In this document: piece after piece, positions 19,292 through 27,990 of the stretch
Layout: each line of letters begins with the position of its first letter
Numbering within the stretch: position 1 is the stretch's first letter
Program-made: the position numbers and the translations under genes
The notes under the pieces: generated by a model
Told to the model about the DNA's origin: nothing
What the model saw: the letters and a program-made list of their open reading frames with translations, nothing else
Databases searched by the model: none
Assembly (NCBI RefSeq): GCF_004365355.1
Contig: NZ_SODP01000005.1
Coordinates: 1 to 64,000, forward strand
DNA: 64,000 nucleotides
Origin: Kribbella pratensis
GTDB lineage: Bacteria; Actinomycetota; Actinomycetes; Propionibacteriales; Kribbellaceae
Direction: 5' to 3'

Positions 19292-22200
19292 ATGCGTCGT
19301 CCCGTCCGTCGTCCCCTGCCGTCCCGGCGCGCGAGCCTGCTGCTCGCCGGCGCCCTGATCGTCGCAGTCGCTCCCACGGCTCACGCCGTGCCCTTACCGT
19401 CGCCGTCGCCTTCCTCGGGCGGCTCCGGCGTCCGTCCGACGACTGCCACGCCGCCGGATCCGTTGGCTGCGGGCCTGCGTGCGCCTGCCGCGGTCGGGAG
19501 GAGCCGGATCACCGCGAGCTCTCTCGATCCGACCGAGCAGGTCGATCCGTTGATCGGTACGTCGAATGCCGGGAACGTCTTCCCCGGTGCCGTCCTGCCG
19601 TTCGGGATGTTCTCGTTCAGCCCGGAGACGAGCCGCGGGAACGCGTACCGGACCGCCGCACCCGGTGGGTATCTGTACAGCGCGAGCAAGATCCGTGGGT
19701 TCAGCCTCACGCATATGAGCGGGACCGGGTGTGCGGGTGGTTCGGGGGATATCCCGATCTTCCCGTTGGCGGGTGAGGTGACGAGCTCGCCCCAGAGTGA
19801 TGCGAAGGACGAGACCTACGCGTCGACCTTCAGCCACGCGAACGAGGTCGCCAAGCCGGGGTACTACAAGGTCGGACTCGACTCCGGCGTGACGGCCGAG
19901 CTGGCTGCGACGACGCGGACCGGGTCGGCGGCGTTCACGTTCCCGGCCGACAAGGCCAAGACGCTGATGTTCCGTACGTCGAACTCCGAGGTCGGCTCGA
20001 GCGACGCACAGGTCAGCATCGACGCAGCGCACCGCACGGTCAGCGGATCGGTGACGAGCGGCAACTTCTGCGGCTACCTGGCCAGCGTCGGGCAGCGCAG
20101 CTACTACACGCTGCACTTCGTCGCCGAGTTCGACCAGCCCTTCAAGAACCAGGGCACCTGGACCGACACCACGGTCACGCCAGGGAGCACCCAGGCGAGC
20201 GGCGGTACGACGTACGGCACGGACGGCTGGATGCCGGCGAACAAGGGATCAGGTGGTTATGTCGGCTTCGACAGCGACAACGTGACGATGCGGATCGGCA
20301 TCTCCTACGTGAGCGGTGCCAACGCTGCGGCGAACCTTCGCGCCGAGAACCCGCGCGGTACATCCGTCGCGATGACTGCCGTGAAAGCCAAGCAGGCATG
20401 GCGGAAGCAGCTCGACCGGATCGAGATCACCGGCGGTACGACGGACCAGCGCACGACGTTCTACAGCGCGCTGTACCACGCGTCGCTGCACCCGAACGTG
20501 TTCAGCGACGTCAATCACCAGTACTGGGGTTTCGACCAGAAGGCGCATTATGTGTCGCGCGGACAGGTAGCGCAGTACGCGACGTTCTCCGGGTGGGACG
20601 TCTATAGGTCGCAGCTGCAACTAGTTACCTTGCTCGATCCGGAGCGTGCCGGAGACATCGCGCAATCGTTGCTGAACCAGGCCACGCAGAACGCCGGTGT
20701 CTGGGACCGCTGGACGCATGCCTCCGGCAGCACGTCGGTGATGACGGGCGACCCGTCAGCGCCTGCGGTGGCCGGCATCTATGCGTTCGGCGGTACGAAC
20801 TTCGACGCTCGTGGCGCATTGCGCTCGCTGGTGAAGGCTGCGACCGTACCGACCGCGAAAGACCTCAGCTCAGCCGGTAAGCCGGTCATGACGATCGGGC
20901 AGCGGCCGTCGCTCGACAAGTACCTCGCACTGCACTACGTCCCCACCAAGTCCAACGCGTGGGGCGGTGCGGTCGAGACGCTCGAGGACGTGACCGACGA
21001 CTTCGCCTTGGCCCAGCTGGCACAGCGCACCGGCGACAAGCCGACGTACAAGCAGTTCCTGAGCAGGTCGCAGTACTGGCAGAACGTGTTCAACCCGGAC
21101 AACGGCGGCTACGTGCAGAACCGCGACGACAACGGCGCCTGGCCGGCGTTCACGCCGTCGACGTACGACGGGTTCGCCGAGGGCAGCAGTGCGCAGTACA
21201 CGTGGATGGTCCCGCACAACCGGGCCGGACTGGTCGACGCGATCGGCGGTGTAGAGGCGACGAACCAGCGGCTGGACGCGTTCTTCAAGAACCCGGACGG
21301 GACGTGGGCGCTGACCGGTGCGGGCGAGCTGCACGCCGAGATGGACAACGAGCCGTCCATCAACACACCGTGGATCTACAACTACACCGGCCGGCCGTAC
21401 CAGACGCAGGAGACGTTGCGGCAGGCAATGAACCAGCTGTGGAACACCAGCACCGGCGGGATTCCCGGCAACGACGACCTTGGTGCGATGTCGTCCTGGT
21501 ACGTGTGGACCGCGCTGGGGCTCTACCCGGACGTGCCGAGCCGTGCGGAGCTTCAGGTCGCCGCGCCGCTGTTCTCACGTGCAGTGATCCACCGGGGCAG
21601 CCGGACGATCCGGATCAACGCTCTGGGCGCAGATGCGCAGTACGTGCAGTCGTTGAAGGTCAACGGGAAGTCGTCGACCAAGCCCTGGCTGCCGGAGTCG
21701 TTCGTCCAGCAGGGCGGGACGCTGGACTTCAAGCTGGGTACTACGGCCAACACCTCGTGGGGGTCCGCAGCCAAGGACGCACCACCGTCGTGGCGGACCG
21801 GTGAGATCCCGTTCCAGACGTCCACCGACACAAGCCGGGTCGTCGTTGCCCCAGGCGGCACCAGCGCGCCGATCGCTGTGCAAACTCACCGACTAAGTGG
21901 GACCGCACAGGACGTCACCTACACGATCAACGCACCTGCTGGTCTCACTGCGACACCTACTACTGGCACCTTCCACGTGGACAAGGTCGGCAGCGCGTCG
22001 GTGACGATCACTGCTGCAGCTAGTACGCCGGACGGCCGCTACCCGGTCACGGTGTCGATGAAGGCGGCGGACGGTACGGCGTTGCCACAGGTCGGTTTCA
22101 CCGTGGTTGTCGGTCAACCGAACTCGTTCTTCGTACTGCGGGAAGGCGTGGGCATCTCCGACGACAACGGGGACCACACCGAGGCGGACTACGACGGCGG

Positions 22201-22678
22201 TGGCGTCAGCTACTCCCGCCAGGCGCTCGCGGCCGCCGGTCTAACACCAGGTGGTACCGGAACGGTGCAAGGCCTCACCTTCACATGGCCCGACGTGCCG
22301 GCCGGCGACCCCGACAACGTGCCTGCCGACGGTCAACTGCTCAGCTTGAACCTGCCAGCCGGTACGACGAAGCTGTCGTTCATCGGCAGCGCGGTCAATG
22401 GCAATCAGCAGACGACTGCGACGCTCAACTACGCCGACGGCAGTAGGTCGCCGATCGACCTGTCCTTCAGCGACTGGACCCTTGGCGGTGGCGGCGACAC
22501 GCTCCACTACGGCAACCTCATCGTCGCGACCACGCCGTACCGCAACGAATCCGGCGGCGGGAAGGACAACGTCACCACGCACATCTTCGCCACCGCGCCT
22601 GTGACCCTGCCCCAGACCCCGGTGAGCATCACGCTGCCCAAGAACCGCGACCTACGGCTCTTCACCGTGGCCTCGTAG
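19292..22678 (+). CDS. Secreted GH92 alpha-mannosidase
   Basis: The 1128-residue product begins with a signal peptide (LLLAGALIVAVAPTAHA, cleavage near residue 32) and a Pro/Ser linker. The GH92 catalytic region runs from about residue 84 (VDPLIGTSNAGNVFPGAVLPFG) to about 770, with family hallmarks DNEPSINTPWIYNYTGRPYQTQ and GNDDLGAMSSWYVWTALGLYP. GH92 enzymes are calcium-dependent exo-alpha-mannosidases. Next come an NEW3-type beta domain (about 850-945, VTYTINAPAGLTATP) and a C-terminal beta-sandwich (about 950-1128) that could bind carbohydrate. It is a single gene between the NUDIX gene and a convergent HIT-like gene, and probably acts on fungal or plant mannans or N-glycans. Confidence 0.92.
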   Translation: MRRPVRRPLPSRRASLLLAGALIVAVAPTAHAVPLPSPSPSSGGSGVRPTTATPPDPLAAGLRAPAAVGRSRITASSLDPTEQVDPLIGTSNAGNVFPGAVLPFGMFSFSPETSRGNAYRTAAPGGYLYSASKIRGFSLTHMSGTGCAGGSGDIPIFPLAGEVTSSPQSDAKDETYASTFSHANEVAKPGYYKVGLDSGVTAELAATTRTGSAAFTFPADKAKTLMFRTSNSEVGSSDAQVSIDAAHRTVSGSVTSGNFCGYLASVGQRSYYTLHFVAEFDQPFKNQGTWTDTTVTPGSTQASGGTTYGTDGWMPANKGSGGYVGFDSDNVTMRIGISYVSGANAAANLRAENPRGTSVAMTAVKAKQAWRKQLDRIEITGGTTDQRTTFYSALYHASLHPNVFSDVNHQYWGFDQKAHYVSRGQVAQYATFSGWDVYRSQLQLVTLLDPERAGDIAQSLLNQATQNAGVWDRWTHASGSTSVMTGDPSAPAVAGIYAFGGTNFDARGALRSLVKAATVPTAKDLSSAGKPVMTIGQRPSLDKYLALHYVPTKSNAWGGAVETLEDVTDDFALAQLAQRTGDKPTYKQFLSRSQYWQNVFNPDNGGYVQNRDDNGAWPAFTPSTYDGFAEGSSAQYTWMVPHNRAGLVDAIGGVEATNQRLDAFFKNPDGTWALTGAGELHAEMDNEPSINTPWIYNYTGRPYQTQETLRQAMNQLWNTSTGGIPGNDDLGAMSSWYVWTALGLYPDVPSRAELQVAAPLFSRAVIHRGSRTIRINALGADAQYVQSLKVNGKSSTKPWLPESFVQQGGTLDFKLGTTANTSWGSAAKDAPPSWRTGEIPFQTSTDTSRVVVAPGGTSAPIAVQTHRLSGTAQDVTYTINAPAGLTATPTTGTFHVDKVGSASVTITAAASTPDGRYPVTVSMKAADGTALPQVGFTVVVGQPNSFFVLREGVGISDDNGDHTEADYDGGGVSYSRQALAAAGLTPGGTGTVQGLTFTWPDVPAGDPDNVPADGQLLSLNLPAGTTKLSFIGSAVNGNQQTTATLNYADGSRSPIDLSFSDWTLGGGGDTLHYGNLIVATTPYRNESGGGKDNVTTHIFATAPVTLPQTPVSITLPKNRDLRLFTVAS

Positions 22679-23269
22679 TCAGCGACCGACAGTTTCGCCG
22701 CCGTCCTCCGCGAGGGCGGCGGCGACCTGCCGGGCGTTGGCGGCGAACTCGTCCTCGGGGATCTTCGGCAGCATGTCGTCCCAGGCCGCGATCATCGCGC
22801 CGCGGAGCTGCATCATCCCGAGCGGTCGCGCCATGAACCACAGGTGGAAGTGCTCGCTGCCGTCGCCCCACCGGTTGAAGTGCGTCCGCGCGACGCTGTC
22901 GATCCCCTGGATCGCCTTCGCCACCCGCTGGATCATCGGCCCGAGCGTCGCCGTCAACTCCGCCGGCAGGTTGTCGAGCCGATAATGCTCCTGCGGCTCC
23001 AGCACCGCCACGAACGGCAAGCCGGTAGGACCGAACGCCTTCAACGACCACTGATCGTCCCGCCAGATCACAAACCCGTCCGGATCCGCACACTTCGCAC
23101 ACGGCTTCCCACCAGGCTCACCAGCCCGCGGCGGCTCAGGCAGCACAGGCTCGGCCAACGGCACAACCTGCACATCCCCCTCGAACGGAAAGAACGGATG
23201 CCCGACCAACGGCTCGGGCGACATCCGCTCGCCGTACGGGAGCCTGCGGTGGTATTCGGAAGGCAGCAT
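22679..23269 (-). CDS. HIT-like domain protein
   Basis: A protein of about 196 residues with a HIT-like core: RTHFNRWGDGSEHFHLWFMARP places His-x-His-x-x-Phe near residue 140. A Cys pair (KPCAKCADP, about residue 70) might bind metal. HIT-fold proteins are nucleotidyl hydrolases or transferases, but the canonical HxHxHxx triad is altered, so activity is uncertain. ATG 23269 is my choice; ATG 23224 (with GGCGAG upstream) is an alternative. Its stop abuts the GH92 stop directly, and it diverges from the cupin gene. Confidence 0.7.
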   Translation of the reverse strand: MLPSEYHRRLPYGERMSPEPLVGHPFFPFEGDVQVVPLAEPVLPEPPRAGEPGGKPCAKCADPDGFVIWRDDQWSLKAFGPTGLPFVAVLEPQEHYRLDNLPAELTATLGPMIQRVAKAIQGIDSVARTHFNRWGDGSEHFHLWFMARPLGMMQLRGAMIAAWDDMLPKIPEDEFAANARQVAAALAEDGGETVGR

Positions 23270-23297
23270 GCACCGCACTCTGCCGCAGAATCGGTTC

Positions 23298-23702
23298 ATG
23301 GAGAAGCCGGAGTTGGCGGCGTTGCTGGGGATGGAACGGCATCCGGAGGGTGGGTGGTACAGGGAGACGTGGCGGTCCGGGATCGAGTTCGAGCCGGAGG
23401 GGTACGACGGGTCGCGGGCCAGTGCTACCGCGATCTACTTCCTGCTGGCACCGGGGGAGGAGTCGCGGTTGCACCGGGTGCGGTCGGCGGAGATCTGGTT
23501 GTGGCACTCGGGCGGACCGCTGACGTTGGAGTACGGCGACGAGTCCGTCGTGCTCGGACCCGACGTACGAGCGGGACAGCAGCCGCAGGTGGTGATCCCG
23601 CCGGGCGCGTGGCAGACCGCGCGGCCCGCCGGTGACGAGGCCGTGCTGGTGTCCTGCGTCGTGTCACCGGGCTTCGACTTCGCCGACTTCACGATGCCGT
23701 AG
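23298..23702 (+). CDS. Cupin_5 (DUF985) family protein
   Basis: The 134-residue product has the DUF985 cupin pattern: HPEGGWYRETWRS at the N terminus, ATAIYFLLAPGEESRLHRV, EIWLWHSGGPL and the C-terminal SCVVSPGFDFADF. Small cupins bind sugars or metals; this subfamily has no agreed function. It may start at ATG 23268 or 23298; the latter begins the conserved family N terminus. No clear ribosome site is seen. Only 28 bases separate it from the divergent HIT-like gene. Confidence 0.82.
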   Translation: MEKPELAALLGMERHPEGGWYRETWRSGIEFEPEGYDGSRASATAIYFLLAPGEESRLHRVRSAEIWLWHSGGPLTLEYGDESVVLGPDVRAGQQPQVVIPPGAWQTARPAGDEAVLVSCVVSPGFDFADFTMP

Positions 23703-23704
23703 CC

Positions 23705-23735
23705 GGTGCCCCTGGCAACTGTTGCCAGGGGCACC
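23705..23735. terminator. Bidirectional hairpin terminator
   Basis: Thirteen-pair perfect stem (GGTGCCCCTGGCA and its complement) with a 5-base loop, between two convergent genes that end 2 bases before and 8 bases after it. It has no T-run on either strand, as is common in high-GC actinobacteria. Confidence 0.8.
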
Positions 23736-23743
23736 GATCGCGA

Positions 23744-24439
23744 CTACAGCTGCGGTACGGCGGCCTCCCCGGTGCTCAGCTCCGGCAGGTGCTCGCGGAC
23801 CATGAAACCGCCCGCGCAGACGATCCAGATCGCCGTCAGCAGCAACGGGACCGTGGTCATCAGGAACCCGCCCGCAACCCACGTGCCACTGGTCGCGAAC
23901 ACGCCGAACGCCCCGGCGAACGACACGACAGCGGCCAGCAGGGCGAGGTACCCGAGCCAGTTCGGCATCACGTGCGTGCGCATCACGCCGATCCCGGCAG
24001 CCGCCAGCGGCAGCGCCGCGGCGAAGCCGATCATCGTCGTCATCACCGCGCTCAGCTCGTACAGCGTCATCGTGATCGCCGGGTCCCGCCCGCCGATCTC
24101 GAACGCGGTCGCCGCCGTCAGTGCGGCATTCACGAAGATCGCGCTGCCGACGAGCACCGATCCGGCCAGCAACGCAAGGTGTACGTCGCTGCGCTCGGCC
24201 CGCTCGCGGATCGCCTCGGCGAAGGCGGCCGCGAACCAGATGACCAGTCCGGCCGCGGCAGCCCACATCAGCGAGCTGAACAGGATCGTGGTCCGGTGGT
24301 CGGTGAGCCAGCCCGAAACCGTGCTGTCGGAATCACCGACCGTCGGAGGATTACCGGGCAGGAACCTGCCCAGCATTGCCAGGACGACGAAGGCCAGTCC
24401 GGCGAAGCCGCCCCATCGCAACTCGTGTCGCTCGGTCAT
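23744..24439 (-). CDS. Six-helix membrane protein
   Basis: A 231-residue integral membrane protein with six hydrophobic helices (for example GFAGLAFVVLAMLGRFL, GLVIWFAAAFAEAI, IGFAAALPLAAAGIGVM and WLGYLALLAAVVSFAGAFGVF). It resembles uncharacterised DUF4386-like actinobacterial proteins; no catalytic motif is seen. ATG 24439 has GGAGGTG seven bases upstream, which settles the start against a much longer open frame. A 7-9-7 palindrome lies just upstream. It follows the LLM oxidoreductase on the same strand by 80 bases. Confidence 0.75.
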   Translation of the reverse strand: MTERHELRWGGFAGLAFVVLAMLGRFLPGNPPTVGDSDSTVSGWLTDHRTTILFSSLMWAAAAGLVIWFAAAFAEAIRERAERSDVHLALLAGSVLVGSAIFVNAALTAATAFEIGGRDPAITMTLYELSAVMTTMIGFAAALPLAAAGIGVMRTHVMPNWLGYLALLAAVVSFAGAFGVFATSGTWVAGGFLMTTVPLLLTAIWIVCAGGFMVREHLPELSTGEAAVPQL

Positions 24440-24456
24440 GGGGAAACACCTCCAAC

Positions 24457-24479
24457 GTGCACCGCGCCATGTGGTGCAC
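24457..24479. promoter_or_regulatory. Palindrome upstream of membrane protein gene
   Basis: Arms GTGCACC and GGTGCAC separated by nine bases, 18 bases upstream of the start at 24439. It has the size and symmetry of a dimeric repressor site (TetR or MarR type), but no regulator gene is adjacent. Confidence 0.35.
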
Positions 24480-24519
24480 CTACTGCTGATGTTCCCTCGA
24501 TCCCGGGCGGAATCAAGCT

Positions 24520-25350
24520 CTACACGAGCACAGTTGCCAGCGCCTCGTATCCGGGCAGCAGGTCGATCCCTTCCCGCCCGAGCTGCTGGATCGCGACATG
24601 GTCCGCGCCCGCGTCCAGGTGCGCCTTCAGGCCCTCCGCGACCTCGACCGCCGAGCCGTGCAGGACCATCGCGTCGACGAGCCGGTCGCTGCCGCCGTCG
24701 GCGAGGTCGTCGTCGGTGAACCCGAGCCGCTTGAAGCTCGAGGTGTAGTTCGACAGCTGCAGGTACGACGCCAGCCGGTCCCGCGCCGTCGCCCGCGCGA
24801 TCTCCGGATCGGTCTCCAGCACGATCATCTGCTCCGGCGCGAGCAGCACCCCGCCGCCGAGGATCCGCCGCGCTTCCTTCGTGTGCTCCGGCGTCGTCAG
24901 GTACGGCAGCGCCCCGGCGGTCCGGGTGCCCGCGACGTGCAGCACCTTCGGCCCCAGCGCGGCCAGCGCCCGCCGGTCGGCCGGCACCTTCGCGTCGTCG
25001 AGCTCGTCGAGGTAGCTGACGATCGTCTCGTACGGCGACCGGTAGTCGTCGTTGCGCTCGCGGTGACCGATCCCGACGCCGAGCAGGAACCGTCCCGGGT
25101 GCTCGTCCTCCAGCCGGTGGTACGACGCGGCGACGTCGGCCGCCGGCGACTTCCACATGTTCACAATGCTGGTGCCGACAGCAACCGAAGTCGTTGCGGC
25201 GAGCAACACCTCGGCGTCGCGCAGGCCGGTGTCGGGCGAGGCGCCCAGCCACAGCGTGCCGTACCCCACCTGCTCCAGCCCCGCCGCCAGTTCCGGGCCG
25301 AAGTGCTGGGGTCCGTGCCAGACGCCGTACCGTCCCAGTTCGACTGCCAC
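24520..25350 (-). CDS. LLM class F420-dependent oxidoreductase
   Basis: A 276-residue TIM-barrel protein of the luciferase-like monooxygenase family: VELGRYGVWHGPQ at the N terminus, LGYGTLWLG-like strand (VGYGTLWLGASPD), EDEHPGRFLLGVGIGHRERN, and the C-terminal LDAGADHVAIQQLG. Actinobacterial members of this type usually use cofactor F420. The substrate is unknown. The GTG start has GAGAGGAG six bases upstream. It faces away from ald across a 379-base gap. Confidence 0.85.
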   Translation of the reverse strand: MAVELGRYGVWHGPQHFGPELAAGLEQVGYGTLWLGASPDTGLRDAEVLLAATTSVAVGTSIVNMWKSPAADVAASYHRLEDEHPGRFLLGVGIGHRERNDDYRSPYETIVSYLDELDDAKVPADRRALAALGPKVLHVAGTRTAGALPYLTTPEHTKEARRILGGGVLLAPEQMIVLETDPEIARATARDRLASYLQLSNYTSSFKRLGFTDDDLADGGSDRLVDAMVLHGSAVEVAEGLKAHLDAGADHVAIQQLGREGIDLLPGYEALATVLV

Positions 25351-25729
25351 GCCGTACTCCTCTCGTCGATCAACCTCAGCGTGCAACCCGGGGCGGACGG
25401 GCTCCGTTTCCAAGCATCTCTGACGCCAACGAATGGCCGTCAATGATCGTTGCCAAGTCAGCCGAGGTCAGAGGAGGTCTCAGAGGAGATCAGGGCTGGC
25501 CGGTGATCGCTCCGTGTGGGGAAGCTCACCGGCCGTAGCCAGGTATCACTTCGTTCTCCGTCGCGTCATCTTCTGCGAAAGGTCGTGTCAAGATCAGACC
25601 ATCCCCTCGGGTGGTATGAACCGCACGGGCTTACACTCGGCAGCGACCTGGCAGCACACCCCTCAACCGCCGGGCCCGCGGACACAACGACGTGAGCCGC
25701 ACACCTGGAACGTGAAAGAAGGGCAAGTT
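25351..25729. promoter_or_regulatory. Intergenic region upstream of ald
   Basis: This 379-base gap between divergent genes contains one clear element: an inverted repeat GGCCGGTGA (25498-25506) and TCACCGGCC (25526-25534) with a 19-base spacer. A TACACT hexamer at 25632-25637 could be a -10 box for ald, but no good -35 partner was found. Alanine dehydrogenase genes are commonly induced by alanine, so regulatory sites are expected here. Confidence 0.35.
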
Positions 25730-26845
25730 GTGAAGGTCGGAGTACCGAAGGAAGTCAAGAACCACGAGTACCGGGTGGCGATCACCCCGTCCGGGGTGCA
25801 CGAGTTCGTGCGCAGCGGGCACGAGGTGCTGATCGAGCAGGGGGCGGGCAACGGTTCGCTGATCCCGGACGAGGAGTTCGTCGCGGCCGGGGCGCGGATC
25901 GTGCCGATGGCGGACGACGTCTGGGCGGACGCGGAGCTGGTGCTCAAGGTGAAGGAGCCGGTGGCGGAGGAGTACCACCGGATGCGCAAGGACCAGGTGC
26001 TGTTCACGTACCTGCACCTCGCTGCCAGCCAGGAGACGACCGACGCGCTGCTCAAGTCCGGTATCACCGGTATCGCCTACGAGACCGTGCAGCTTCCGGA
26101 CGGCACTCTGCCGCTGCTGGCGCCGATGAGTGAGGTGGCCGGCCGGCTCGCGCCGCAGTCCGGTGCGTACCACCTGATGGCGCAGGGCGGCGGCCGCGGC
26201 GTGCTGCTCGGCGGCGTGTCCGGCGTACACCCGGCCCGCGTGGTCGTCCTCGGTGCGGGTGTCTCCGGGATGAACGCGGCGGCGATCGCGCTCGGTATGC
26301 AGGCGCAGGTGCAGCTGTTCGACCGCAACATCGCCCGGCTGCGTCAGGCCGACCAGATCTACCAGGGTCACCTGCTGACGATCGCTTCCAACGCGTACGA
26401 GATCGAGCGCGCCGTGCTCGAGGCCGACCTGGTCATCGGCGCGGTGCTGGTGGTCGGGGCGAAGGCGCCGAAGCTGGTCACCAACGACATGGTCCGCCGG
26501 ATGAAGCCGGGCAGCGTGCTCGTCGACATCGCGATCGACCAGGGCGGCTGCTTCGAGGACTCGCGTCCCACCACGCACGCCGACCCTGTGTACCGGGTGC
26601 ACAACTCGCTGTTCTACTGCGTCGCGAACATGCCCGGTGCGGTGCCGAACACGTCGACGTACGCGCTCACCAATGTGACGCTGCCGTACGCGATCGAGCT
26701 GGCCAACCTGGGCTGGCGGGAGGCGTTGAAGTCCGACCACAGCCTCGCGCTCGGCCTCAACACCTTCGACGGTCACGTCACCTACGGCCCGGTCGCCGAG
26801 GCGCACGACCTGTCCCAGCTGAAGCTCGACGAGGTGCTGGTCTGA
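25730..26845 (+). CDS. ald: Alanine dehydrogenase
   Basis: A 371-residue enzyme, exactly the family length, catalysing NAD-dependent oxidative deamination of L-alanine to pyruvate and ammonia. Visible are KVGVPKEVKNHEYRVAITP at the start, the catalytic-region LFTYLHLAAS, GVSGVHPARVVVLGAGVSGMNA (NAD-binding Rossmann loop at about residue 170), SVLVDIAIDQGGCFE, and HNSLFYCVANMPGAVPNTST. GTG 25730 is the family start and has GAAGGG upstream. Its TGA stop overlaps the proposed CTG start of xerD. Confidence 0.96.
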   Translation: MKVGVPKEVKNHEYRVAITPSGVHEFVRSGHEVLIEQGAGNGSLIPDEEFVAAGARIVPMADDVWADAELVLKVKEPVAEEYHRMRKDQVLFTYLHLAASQETTDALLKSGITGIAYETVQLPDGTLPLLAPMSEVAGRLAPQSGAYHLMAQGGGRGVLLGGVSGVHPARVVVLGAGVSGMNAAAIALGMQAQVQLFDRNIARLRQADQIYQGHLLTIASNAYEIERAVLEADLVIGAVLVVGAKAPKLVTNDMVRRMKPGSVLVDIAIDQGGCFEDSRPTTHADPVYRVHNSLFYCVANMPGAVPNTSTYALTNVTLPYAIELANLGWREALKSDHSLALGLNTFDGHVTYGPVAEAHDLSQLKLDEVLV

Positions 26846-27795
26846 GCACGTCTTCGGGCACCTCGGGCATCAGCAGAGCAGTTGGCACCTACCTGGACCA
26901 CCTCACGGTGGAGCGCGGCCTGGCCGCCAACACTCTGGCGTCGTACCGGCGTGACCTACGCCGGTACGACGGTTACCTCGCCTCCGTCGGGATCGACGAC
27001 CTCAGCCGGATCACGGAGGCCGTCGTCGGCGACTTCCTGATGCGGTTGCGCGAAGGTGACGCGGACCATCCGCCGCTGACCGCTTCCAGTGCCGGGCGGA
27101 CGGTTGTGGCTGTCCGCGGGTTCCACAAGTTCTGTGTACGCGAGGGCCTGGCCGCTGTGGACCCTGCGGCGGCCGTGAAGCCGCCTGCGCCGCCGCAGCG
27201 ACTGCCGAAGGCGCTGTCTGTCGACGAAGTGACCCGGATCCTCACAGCGGCCGCAGGAGCCGAGGCCGAGCCCGCCGTACTCGCCACTCGGGACGCTGCG
27301 CTGCTGGAGTTCCTGTACGGCACCGGAGCGCGCATCTCCGAGGCCGTCGGCCTGGATGTCGACGACATCGACCTGGACGCCGGTGCGGTGCTGCTGCGCG
27401 GTAAGGGCAGCAAAGAGCGGGTGGTACCCGTCGGGTCGTACGCCCGCGACGCGCTGTCGGCGTACCAGGTCCGCGGTCGCCCTGATCTGGTGTCGCGCGG
27501 ACGCGGCACCCACGCGCTCTTCCTGAACGCCCGCGGCGGCCGCCTGTCTCGCCAGAGCGCTTGGACGGTACTGCGTCGTGCCGCGCAGCGGGCTGGGATC
27601 TCGAAGGAGATCTCCCCGCACACGCTGCGTCACTCCTACGCGACGCATCTGCTGGACGGCGGGGCCGACGTACGCGTGGTCCAGGAGCTGCTCGGACATG
27701 CGTCCGTGACGACGACCCAGGTCTACACCCTGGTGACGGTCGACAAGCTCCGGGAGGTCTACGCGACCTCCCACCCGCGAGCGCTGTCGTCCTGA
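26842..27795 (+). CDS. xerD: Tyrosine recombinase XerD, apparent CTG start
   Basis: The tyrosine recombinase resolves chromosome dimers at dif. The N-terminal core-binding domain (GTYLDHLTVERGLAANTLAS) and the C-terminal catalytic domain are intact. Catalytic residues are Arg in GTGARISEAV, Lys in GKGSKERVVPV, HTLRHSYATHLL, GHASVTTTQVYT and the Tyr at its end. The first ATG/GTG/TTG in frame is GTG 26908, which would cut off the conserved GTYLDHL helix. No ordinary start lies upstream before the in-frame limit, but CTG 26842 overlaps the ald stop as CTGA, with GAGGTG five bases before it. That gives 317 residues, the usual XerD length. Start inferred; gene identity is certain. Confidence 0.88.
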   Translation: MSTSSGTSGISRAVGTYLDHLTVERGLAANTLASYRRDLRRYDGYLASVGIDDLSRITEAVVGDFLMRLREGDADHPPLTASSAGRTVVAVRGFHKFCVREGLAAVDPAAAVKPPAPPQRLPKALSVDEVTRILTAAAGAEAEPAVLATRDAALLEFLYGTGARISEAVGLDVDDIDLDAGAVLLRGKGSKERVVPVGSYARDALSAYQVRGRPDLVSRGRGTHALFLNARGGRLSRQSAWTVLRRAAQRAGISKEISPHTLRHSYATHLLDGGADVRVVQELLGHASVTTTQVYTLVTVDKLREVYATSHPRALSS

Positions 27796-27881
27796 CCCCC
27801 GGTGGCCGGACGCTGGGGACGGTGTGCGATCATCTGCTCACGGCTGGTAACTCGGAGTGGGTGATCGGCCAGGTTCGGAGC

Positions 27882-27893
27882 TTTGTCGACAAA
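27882..27893. promoter_or_regulatory. Perfect palindrome TTTGTCGACAAA
   Basis: A 12-base perfect palindrome in the 195-base gap between xerD and parA, about 30 bases upstream of the putative parA promoter. It could be an operator. It does not match the actinobacterial parS site (GTTTCACGTGAAAC) or dif. Confidence 0.3.
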
Positions 27894-27921
27894 CAGCCCC
27901 ACCCCGGTGCGGAGTGGCTGG

Positions 27922-27950
27922 TTGAGAGTGCTTGAATGCACGCTTACAGT
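27922..27950 (+). promoter_or_regulatory. Putative promoter of parA-scpAB-rluB
   Basis: TTGAGA (27922-27927) and TACAGT (27945-27950), 17 bases apart, resemble a housekeeping promoter 40 bases before the parA start. Confidence 0.45.
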
Positions 27951-27990
27951 CGCTGGGATCGCCCGTATCGGTTGAAAGGTTTGACGAGTC

